A model generated the notes under the pieces. That model was given only the letters and a program-made list of their open reading frames with translations, did not search any database and was not told where the DNA came from. Below are positions 1 through 6,053 of a DNA stretch of 6,053 nucleotides, piece by piece. The position numbers were made by a program, and so were the translations under genes. The stretch is from SZUA-430 sp044375275 (lineage in GTDB: Bacteria; Pseudomonadota; Alphaproteobacteria; Micropepsales; Micropepsaceae). Numbering within the stretch: the stretch's first letter is position 1; each line of letters begins with the position of its first letter. The stretch lies in contig JBILMZ010000210.1 of NCBI GenBank assembly GCA_044375275.1, positions 1 through 6,053 of the forward strand, given 5' to 3'.

Positions 1-760
1 GGTCCAGTGCATCGCCGAACCGGATGCTCACCGGATGCGCGAGCGCCGTGGAGATGGCACCTTCAAGCCTGGCAAAGCGCGGTGCCAGTTCCGGAAAGAT
101 CAGCGCCCGCAGCCACAGGCGGTCTTCCGGATTGAGCAGGTTCACCGGATTGAGTTCGAGGCCGACCTTGCTGGCGACTTGCGGCAACGCGCCTGCCAGC
201 ACGGGATTCCGGTCTCCCCGCAGTTCAGTCGACAGTGACAGCAATGCATCCTGTGGCGTTCTCTCCACCACGGCCTGCCCGTCGCGCATGAAGCGGTAGG
301 CATAGTGGTTCCAGTTCAGGTTCAAGCCCGCGCTCGGCCCGATCTCGATCATGTGCAGTGCTGTACCAACCTCGCGCGCGATGTAGTCGAATGCCGGATA
401 GAGCGATGTGCAGCGCGCGACTTCGTTGGTGTTCGTGATGCGCGAGGCGACCAGCCTTGACAGATCCGCCTCATGCTCAAGGCAGAAGGCGCGAAACTCT
501 GCGAATGCGTCTGTTGTCGGCTTACTGTCGGGGTGCAGGTCGGGGTAGTGACTTGCCAGCGGGTGGGACTTGCCGCTGAGCAGGAGAAAGTGCACGGCCG
601 CCAGTATGAGGTTGGCCTGGGGCTGTCCGGGCCGCGCATGGGCCGCGATGCGTCTCAGCCGGTCGTCATCACGGATCCTGAGCGCCAGTGTGTTGTACAG
701 TGGCGACCCAATGCGGGCAGCTTCGGCGGCAAACATACCCCAATAGTCGTCGTCCTGCAT
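1..760 (-). CDS. DUF2332 family protein, C-terminal part cut off by the window edge
   Basis: The minus-strand frame is open from ATG at 760 to position 1, giving 253 codons; family members run about 330-350 residues, so the C-terminus lies outside. Family membership rests on several stretches: residues 50-60 (NLILAAVHFLL), HPLASHYP at 66-73, the TNTNEVARC block at 109-117, and IEIGPSAGLNLNW at 138-150. The last resembles the glycine-rich SAM-binding motif I of Rossmann methyltransferases (E139, G141, G145); a methyltransferase-like fold is inference, and no biochemical role is established to my knowledge. The start is firm: a GAGGG ribosome site (767-771) lies 6 nt upstream, and the in-frame TGA ending the ABC1 gene sits four codons before the ATG. 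The 9-nt gap to that gene indicates co-transcription and probably translational coupling. The protein looks cytoplasmic, with no signal peptide. Confidence 0.88.
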   Translation of the reverse strand, partial: MQDDDYWGMFAAEAARIGSPLYNTLALRIRDDDRLRRIAAHARPGQPQANLILAAVHFLLLSGKSHPLASHYPDLHPDSKPTTDAFAEFRAFCLEHEADLSRLVASRITNTNEVARCTSLYPAFDYIAREVGTALHMIEIGPSAGLNLNWNHYAYRFMRDGQAVVERTPQDALLSLSTELRGDRNPVLAGALPQVASKVGLELNPVNLLNPEDRLWLRALIFPELAPRFARLEGAISTALAHPVSIRFGDALD

Positions 761-766
761 CTCGGA

Positions 767-771
767 CCCTC
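767..771 (-). promoter_or_regulatory. Ribosome binding site of the DUF2332 gene, overlapping the ABC1 stop codon
   Basis: The minus strand reads TGAGGGTCCGAG and then ATG. The GAGGG core is 6 nt from the ATG at 760 and shares two bases (GA) with the TGA stop of the upstream gene. A ribosome ending ABC1 translation would therefore sit on this site, as expected for coupled translation. Confidence 0.7.
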
Positions 772-2116
772 AGCTTGGCAATGGCACCCCTGCCGTCTCG
801 AACGCCTTCTTCTGCCGCTTCGTTACTTCGGCCAGCGAGAAGTCCGCGATCTCCTCGTTGAAGAATTTGTAGAAGTTCATCTCCGCCTGCAGGTGCAGGA
901 ACACGGCACCGAGACCAATGGCGGCTCGATCCATGAACACAAACTCGCGTGGCGGCTTCACGGGTCCCAGCTGTTTCAGAAGCTGGTGCACCTGGAACGC
1001 TTCCTTGCGACCGTAGGCCGAAGGCTCCACGCCATCAGCCACCGTGCGGACGCGATCATCGAGCATGGGCGCGTAAATGAATCTCGCCCAGATGTTCAGC
1101 GCGTCTATGAGCTCCTTCCTGAGATCCTTGAAGCCCCAGGTCTCATAGGCGTGGACTGCGAGCGCGTTGTCGTTCTTCAGCAATGCCGTGTAGAGCGAAA
1201 TCACGCCTTCCACGAATTGCGGCCTGAACGTCCGGATGCAGCCATAGTCCAGAAGGTTGAGATCGAGGTTCTCGCGGATCGTGTAGTTCCCCAGATGCGG
1301 GTCGCCGTGAATGGCCGCGTAGTGGCTGAAGGGGTGCCACCAGGCGCGGAACATGTTTTCGGCAATGCGATTGCGGTCCGCGAGGGAACGCGTCTTGAAC
1401 TCCAGGATCGGCTTTCCCGTGATCCACGTCATCGTCAGGAGCCGGCCGGTTGACAGTTCGGGCACGACCTCAGGGACGTGAACGGACGGCGTGTTGGCTA
1501 GCATGATCCGGTAGAGCGCGATGTGTGAGGCTTCCCGGCGATAGTCGAGTTCCTCTCGCAGGCGCGCGCCCACTTCGTCCGCGACTTCAGATGGATCAAT
1601 GGCGCGGTCCATGCGCCGGTACAGCGAGAACAGGATCCTCAGCTGCGCCAGGTCGGCTTCAACCGCCGACGACATGTCGGGATACTGAAGCTTGCACGCC
1701 AGATCCCTGCCCTTCTTGTCGACGGCCTTGTGAACCTGACCGAGTGATGCGGCCGCAGAGGCCTCCCGCTCGAAGGATTTGAACTTCTTCTCCCAGTCCG
1801 GCCCGAGCTCCGCGCTCATGCGGCGGCGTACGAAGGGCCAGCCCATGGCGGGTGCCTGGGTCTGCAACGTTGAGAGCTCTGCCGCGAAATTTGCAGGAAC
1901 GACATCGGGTACGGTCGACAGCATCTGCGCGACCTTCATGAGGGGGCCCTTCAGGTTGCCCAGAGCCGCCTTGAGCTCGGCCGCCTCGACCTTCTCGTCC
2001 CGCTCGATGCCGAGCATGCGGGAGCCTGCCATGCGCGCCGCTGCCCCGCCCATGGTGGTTGTCACATTCGCGTAGCGTTTCAGCCGGCGACCCAGCGTGT
2101 TCTTTTCATCGGTCAT
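770..2116 (-). CDS. ABC1/ADCK (UbiB-like) atypical kinase family protein
   Basis: A 448-residue member of the ABC1/ADCK/UbiB family: kinase-fold ATPases tied to ubiquinone and lipid homeostasis, for which protein-kinase activity is generally doubted. Visible motifs in order are an N-terminal KxxQ motif as KVAQ (61-64), the alanine-rich nucleotide loop AAASLGQVH (121-129), the beta-3 lysine K142 in ACKLQYP, EELDYRRE (188-195), the catalytic loop HGDPHLGN (270-277) and a DYG metal motif (290-292) in place of DFG. KVAQ instead of KxGQ seems usual in a related group of alphaproteobacterial proteins, as far as I recall. No C-terminal transmembrane pair is visible and the protein is shorter than classical UbiB (about 546 aa), so I give no ubiB symbol. 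ATG 2116 is the first standard start after an in-frame TGA, but it lacks a clear ribosome site. Its stop is 9 nt before the DUF2332 gene, in the same frame. A substrate cannot be named. Confidence 0.93.
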   Translation of the reverse strand: MTDEKNTLGRRLKRYANVTTTMGGAAARMAGSRMLGIERDEKVEAAELKAALGNLKGPLMKVAQMLSTVPDVVPANFAAELSTLQTQAPAMGWPFVRRRMSAELGPDWEKKFKSFEREASAAASLGQVHKAVDKKGRDLACKLQYPDMSSAVEADLAQLRILFSLYRRMDRAIDPSEVADEVGARLREELDYRREASHIALYRIMLANTPSVHVPEVVPELSTGRLLTMTWITGKPILEFKTRSLADRNRIAENMFRAWWHPFSHYAAIHGDPHLGNYTIRENLDLNLLDYGCIRTFRPQFVEGVISLYTALLKNDNALAVHAYETWGFKDLRKELIDALNIWARFIYAPMLDDRVRTVADGVEPSAYGRKEAFQVHQLLKQLGPVKPPREFVFMDRAAIGLGAVFLHLQAEMNFYKFFNEEIADFSLAEVTKRQKKAFETAGVPLPS

Positions 2117-2189
2117 ACTGGCGGCATTGTATGGCAGAGGCCCCCGACTGCTTCAACGTTGATCAGGCCCGTCAACATGCTCCGGGCGC
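2117..2189 (-). other. 73-nt spacer between selO and the ABC1 gene
   Basis: This is the only real gap in the leftward block. I see no terminator: the best hairpin is a 5-bp GTTGA/TCAAC stem with a 9-nt loop and no T-run. It contains a 10-bp perfect palindrome (2153-2162). A poor promoter-like pair can be placed on the minus strand, with TTGAAG (2156-2151) and CATACA (2133-2128) 17 nt apart; this would start transcription only a few bases before the ABC1 ATG. Read-through from selO remains the simplest model. Confidence 0.35.
2153..2162. repeat. 10-bp perfect palindrome TCAACGTTGA
   Basis: TCAACGTTGA equals its own reverse complement and lies in the selO-ABC1 spacer. A further TCAAC at 2172-2176 gives a TCAAC-GTTGA-N9-TCAAC arrangement. 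It could be an operator or chance; a 10-bp palindrome is expected about once per kilobase. Confidence 0.3.
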
Positions 2190-3659
2190 TCACGTGCCGC
2201 AGAATGTCTGCAGAACGCGCTCTTCGGGTTGCGGAGGCTCTTCGAAACCCGCCATTCCGGCCTGGACTTCGAATGGACGCTGCAACAGGCGGTGAAGCGA
2301 TTCAAAGACAGAGAAGTCTCCGTTGATTGCGGCCCTGATGGCTCGTTCAACCTGGTGGTTTCGGGGAATGTAGACAGGATTGACCGCTCTCATGGCACCG
2401 GCCCGTTCGGTCGCCGATTGCGGATCGTGCCGCAGCCGCTCCTGCCAGCGCGTGGCCCAGTTGTCGAAATCGCCTGGCGACCGGAAGAGCTTTCGAACCC
2501 CGGGCAATGCACTGCTGTCTCCTGCTGCGTCGGTCATGCGGCGGAAAGTCAGCGTGTAGTCCGCTTTCGAACGGTGCATGGCATCGAGCAACTCCTCGAT
2601 CAGTTCAGCGTCGCCTGCCTGCTCCTGTGACAGGCCAAGCTTGGCGCGCATGCCTTGCTGCCAGAAGTTTTCAAACTGCTGCGGAAACGCCTCGATGGCC
2701 TCGGTCGCTGTTGCAATGGCTGCCTGCGTGTCTTCGTTGATGAGAGGCAGCAGCGTTTCTGCAAGACGCGCAAGGTTCCATTGCGCGATTGCGGGCTGGT
2801 TGGCAAATGCGTATCGGCCGCCGTGATCGATCGAACTGAAGACCTTTGCCGGGTCGTACTCATCCAGAAACGCGCATGGACCGTAGTCGATCGTTTCTCC
2901 CGACACCGTCATGTTGTCCGTGTTCATCACGCCGTGGATGAAGCCAACATGCATCCAGCGGGCAACCAGGAACGCCTGCCGGCGGATGACCGTTTCGAGC
3001 AGGGCCAGAGCGGGCCGTTCAGTGCCGGCAATCTCCGGTGCGTGGCGTTCAATCGCGTGAGCCACCAGGATCCTGATCGCATCGGTATCGCGCCGCGCCG
3101 CGAAATACTGGAAGGTGCCTATGCGGATATGGCTTGATGCCACGCGGGTCAGCACAGCGCCCGGCAGGATGTCCTCGCGATACACGCTTTCGCCTGTCGT
3201 GACGGCTGCGAGCGAACGTGTCGTGGGAATGCCCATTGCATGCATGGCTTCGCTGACGATGTATTCCCGCAAGACGGGGCCCAAAGCTGCGCGACCATCT
3301 CCCCTTCGGGAGAACGGTGTCGGGCCGGAGCCCTTCAACTGGATGTCGAAGCGGCGGCCCTTGGGGTCCACGACCTCGCCCAACAGCAATGCGCGGCCGT
3401 CGCCGAGTTGCGGAACGAAGTTACCGAACTGGTGTCCTGCGTAGGCGAGCGCGATGGGCTGTGCATCTGGCGCAAGACTGTTGCCGGAGAAGAGTGATGC
3501 GGCCTGCGCTTCAAGCGCCTGCGGGTCGAGGCCGAGGTCTGACGCCAATTGTCGATTGAACGCGATGAGGCGCGGAGCGGATACGTTGGCGGGCGTCACC
3601 GGCGCATAGAAACGCTCCGGCAAGCGGCTGTAGCTGTTGTCAAATCCCAGAGCGCTCAC
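2190..3659 (-). CDS. selO: Protein adenylyltransferase SelO (YdiU/SELENOO family)
   Basis: SelO is a kinase-fold enzyme that binds ATP in a flipped orientation and transfers AMP to Ser/Thr/Tyr of proteins, with known links to redox homeostasis. The 489-aa length fits bacterial members (about 478-490). Signature stretches are AYAGHQFGNFVPQLGDGRA (72-90), QLKGSGPTPFSRRGDGRA (107-124; K109 phosphate-binding lysine), E132 in the next helix, TRVASSHIRIGTFQ (171-184; R172, R179), HGVMNTDN (242-249; catalytic D248, N249) and DYGPC (258-262; metal D258). The C-terminus is CGT, with Cys487 third from last, the place taken by selenocysteine in eukaryotic SelO. Only two cysteines exist, 262 and 487, fitting the regulatory disulfide. 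The GTG start at 3659 overlaps the lipoprotein stop as GTGA; it is preceded by GAGG 7 nt upstream and an in-frame TGA four codons upstream, so no longer start is possible. Expression is probably coupled to the lipoprotein gene. Confidence 0.97.
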   Translation of the reverse strand: MSALGFDNSYSRLPERFYAPVTPANVSAPRLIAFNRQLASDLGLDPQALEAQAASLFSGNSLAPDAQPIALAYAGHQFGNFVPQLGDGRALLLGEVVDPKGRRFDIQLKGSGPTPFSRRGDGRAALGPVLREYIVSEAMHAMGIPTTRSLAAVTTGESVYREDILPGAVLTRVASSHIRIGTFQYFAARRDTDAIRILVAHAIERHAPEIAGTERPALALLETVIRRQAFLVARWMHVGFIHGVMNTDNMTVSGETIDYGPCAFLDEYDPAKVFSSIDHGGRYAFANQPAIAQWNLARLAETLLPLINEDTQAAIATATEAIEAFPQQFENFWQQGMRAKLGLSQEQAGDAELIEELLDAMHRSKADYTLTFRRMTDAAGDSSALPGVRKLFRSPGDFDNWATRWQERLRHDPQSATERAGAMRAVNPVYIPRNHQVERAIRAAINGDFSVFESLHRLLQRPFEVQAGMAGFEEPPQPEERVLQTFCGT

Positions 3660-4090
3660 TTTCGGGCCTCACATTCTGACCTGGCGGCATCAAATCGTTC
3701 CGCGAAGGTTGTCTGAACGCGATCAGGGTCCTGTTCAAGGGCGAGGATCCAGCCGTCCAGTGCGGCCTGCGCCTTGGCACAGCCGCATGTGCGGCCGCTT
3801 GCCGAGATGGCCTGGTCCAGCAACGTCTGGCGGGCTGAAAGAGTTGCCGGCGCGGTCCAAGGCGGCGTCTCGCCTCCCGAGAGCGCCATCCGCCCCTTGT
3901 CCGACAGGCGCACGGCTTCGTCCCAGTTACGGCCGTAGCGGACCTGAAATCGCGCCTGCGCCTGGTATTCGCGCGCGAGGCAGGCTTTCCAGCTGTCGCC
4001 GGTGATCTGTTCCTTGAGAAAGGGAGATACTTCGAGGGTTGAGCAGGCGGAAAGGGCGAGCACAGGGGCCCAGAAACAGCAGCGGCGCAC
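3656..4090 (-). CDS. Predicted small lipoprotein of unknown function (start uncertain; frame open up to ATG 4219)
   Basis: From GTG 4090 the product has 144 residues: MRR, a short hydrophobic stretch (CCFWAPVLALSA) and a lipobox LSAC with lipidated Cys16. It is therefore probably an outer-membrane or periplasm-facing lipoprotein; Ser at +2 does not suggest inner-membrane retention. The frame also opens from GTG 4123 (26-aa leader, GAGGGG touching the start) and ATG 4219 (58-aa leader, too long for a lipoprotein signal). GGAGG lies 12 nt before GTG 4090. The mature part is helical and alanine-rich, with four cysteines (37, 102, 104, 140) that could form two disulfides. Its pattern (NWDEA near 55-59, KAQAALDGW at 106-114, then acidic residues and RFDAARSEC) recalls, from memory, the segment preceding OmpA domains in some alphaproteobacterial lipoproteins; that is weak evidence. 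It is first gene of the leftward block, and its TGA overlaps the selO GTG by 4 nt. Confidence 0.75.
   Translation of the reverse strand: MRRCCFWAPVLALSACSTLEVSPFLKEQITGDSWKACLAREYQAQARFQVRYGRNWDEAVRLSDKGRMALSGGETPPWTAPATLSARQTLLDQAISASGRTCGCAKAQAALDGWILALEQDPDRVQTTFAERFDAARSECEARK
3667..3670 (-). promoter_or_regulatory. Ribosome binding site supporting the GTG start of selO
   Basis: GAGG on the minus strand lies 7 nt from the GTG at 3659, inside the last codons of the lipoprotein gene. With the GTGA overlap of stop and start it supports termination-reinitiation, and the GTG rather than an internal ATG (the first internal Met is residue 139). Confidence 0.65.
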
Positions 4091-4102
4091 TAAGGCTCGT
4101 AG

Positions 4103-4107
4103 CCTCC
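4103..4107 (-). promoter_or_regulatory. Candidate ribosome binding site of the lipoprotein gene, in a small hairpin
   Basis: GGAGG lies on the minus strand 12 nt before GTG 4090, longer than ideal. Between them is the inverted repeat AGGCT-ACG-AGCCT (4105-4093), whose first arm shares three bases (AGG) with the GGAGG. The hairpin could mask the site or, if only the spacer folds, shorten the effective distance. This is the best, though imperfect, start signal in the frame. Confidence 0.4.
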
Positions 4108-4309
4108 GTGCGCCGCGCTTCACCCCCTCGATGAGCTTTCCGGTGCCCCCAATCGCTTGCCTCTTTGAGAAAGCAACCCCCGCGAGCCGGACATCAGAAA
4201 AGCGAATTAAAGGTCTCATTACTCCCTACCACTTGCAAGCAATTGTGTCCGCTGCGCCTCATAATGCGTCGGCGCTGTGACTCGTACAACACATCCACCA
4301 TCAGCCGCT

Positions 4310-4326
4310 GGTTAAGAAAGATCTAA
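4310..4326 (-). promoter_or_regulatory. CtrA-like box 1
   Basis: The minus strand reads TTAG-N7-TTAACC. This differs from the alphaproteobacterial CtrA consensus TTAA-N7-TTAAC at one base. It is 94 nt upstream of the regulator ATG and about 90 nt upstream of the farthest possible lipoprotein start, so it could act on either side. Confidence 0.45.
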
Positions 4327-4347
4327 ATTGGTTCGAAGTGAAACGGC

Positions 4348-4363
4348 TTAAAGCGACTTTTAC
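4348..4363 (+). promoter_or_regulatory. CtrA-like box 2
   Basis: The plus strand reads TTAA-N7-TTTAC, one mismatch from TTAA-N7-TTAAC. It ends 56 nt before the ATG of the response regulator, a position that could overlap the -35 element of its promoter, which is the usual activating placement for CtrA. Box starts are about 36 nt apart. Confidence 0.5.
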
Positions 4364-4406
4364 CCGGACTGGGTCATGTTGTGCCGAGGTGAACCAACAA
4401 AAAAAC

Positions 4407-4414
4407 AAAGGTGG
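4407..4414 (+). promoter_or_regulatory. Ribosome binding site that decides the ATG at 4420
   Basis: AAAGGTGG is 5 nt from ATG 4420. The longer in-frame GTG at 4411 lies inside this site and has only an A/C-rich run before it, so it cannot have its own Shine-Dalgarno sequence. Confidence 0.7.
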
Positions 4415-4419
4415 CTTTC

Positions 4420-5928
<1,509 letters not shown>

Positions 5929-6009
5929 GTTTTGCCTGAAGCGGGCTCCGGCCTGGTCGCACCATAGACAAACACTGTCTCATTCTGCGGTTTCGTTGCT
6001 TAATTCGTC
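5929..6009 (+). other. 3' untranslated stretch after the regulator gene
   Basis: No gene is visible between the TAG and the terminator. The only structure is a 5-bp stem AGACA/TGTCT (5966-5980) with a 5-nt loop and no T-run, so it is not a terminator by itself. Confidence 0.4.
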
Positions 6010-6044
6010 ACGGGCACAGCGTCATTGGATGTTGTGCCCGTTTT
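6010..6044 (+). terminator. Rho-independent terminator of the response regulator gene
   Basis: Perfect 9-bp arms ACGGGCACA (6010-6018) and TGTGCCCGT (6033-6041) extend inward by four more pairs, two of them G-T, around the loop CATTGG (6023-6028). The hairpin is followed by TTTTCGTTT. It is 81 nt after the stop codon. On the opposite strand no T-run follows, so it acts on rightward transcription only. Confidence 0.88.
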
Positions 6045-6053
6045 CGTTTGGGT

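Larger units (their letters stand above)
4220..4419. promoter_or_regulatory. Divergent intergenic region between the lipoprotein-selO block and the sigma-54 regulator gene
   Basis: This 200-nt region is AT-richer than its neighbours and drives transcription both ways. It contains two CtrA-like boxes (annotated separately). If the second box overlaps a -35 region, the rightward start would fall near 4380-4390, giving a short leader; the -10 there is not recognisable. CATAAT at 4260-4265 is a good -10 match on the plus strand but has no -35 at the right spacing. For the leftward genes no convincing -35/-10 pair is visible. No ORF in this region looks real. Confidence 0.6.

Noticed and set aside
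473..1453. 326-codon open frame on the plus strand, antisense to DUF2332 and ABC1
   Set aside because: It crosses two recognisable minus-strand genes and their junction, and its translation resembles no family. It is a shadow frame.
2190..2204. Selenocysteine (UGA) at the C-terminus of SelO
   Set aside because: The third-from-last codon is TGC (Cys487), and the only TGA in this frame is the final stop after CGT. The product is the Cys form usual in bacteria.
4155..4200. Possible sigma-54 promoter upstream of the lipoprotein gene (GG...TTGC on the minus strand)
   Set aside because: The GG and GC elements are 12 nt apart instead of 10 and the TGGCAC context is missing.
4328..4397. 7-bp inverted repeat TTGGTTC (4328-4334) and GAACCAA (4391-4397) flanking the regulator promoter region
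   Set aside because: Arms are 56 nt apart, and about one such 7-bp pair is expected by chance in 200 bp. No known operator matches it.
4411..4419. GTG at 4411 as start of the response regulator
   Set aside because: It lies within the ribosome binding site of ATG 4420, has none of its own, and adds only three residues before the receiver domain.
5966..5980. AGACA/TGTCT hairpin after the regulator gene
   Set aside because: The stem is only 5 bp, with no T-run. The strong terminator is at 6010-6044.

Overview
The window looks like ordinary chromosome from a GC-rich alphaproteobacterium, plausibly a Caulobacterales or Hyphomonadaceae relative. The reasons are the strong C/G preference at third codon positions, an alphaproteobacterial-style ABC1 protein, and a TacA-like NtrC-family regulator whose upstream region carries two near-consensus CtrA boxes. 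This placement is inference; no rRNA or other marker gene is present.

Layout. A leftward block of four genes fills about 1-4219. In transcription order they are: a small predicted lipoprotein (start uncertain; best guess GTG at 4090), the protein AMPylator SelO (3659-2190, overlapping the lipoprotein stop by 4 nt), an ABC1-family atypical kinase (2116-770, after a 73-nt gap), and a DUF2332 protein (starting at 760, 9 nt after the ABC1 stop) that runs off the left edge. A 200-nt divergent intergenic region (about 4220-4419) holds two CtrA-like sites. To the right, a single rightward gene (4420-5928) encodes a sigma-54-dependent response regulator with receiver, AAA+ and Fis-type HTH domains. 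A Rho-independent terminator at 6010-6044 follows it.

How the parts may work together. The leftward block is compact and probably at least partly co-transcribed. It puts two unrelated protein-kinase-fold families side by side: SelO, which transfers AMP to proteins and is redox-gated, and ABC1/ADCK, which is linked to quinone and lipid homeostasis. They are joined by DUF2332, which has a methyltransferase-like glycine motif, and by an envelope lipoprotein. A redox or envelope-stress role is a reasonable guess, but the sequence does not show it. The rightward gene looks like an independent cell-cycle or development regulator, probably under CtrA control and ending in a possible C-terminal ClpXP degron (Ala-Ala).

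I see no mobile element, CRISPR array, tRNA/rRNA or integration scar, and nothing that is clearly a new system. The most useful leads are the two-cysteine SelO, the tight SelO-ABC1-DUF2332 arrangement, and the CtrA-box/TacA-like pairing.
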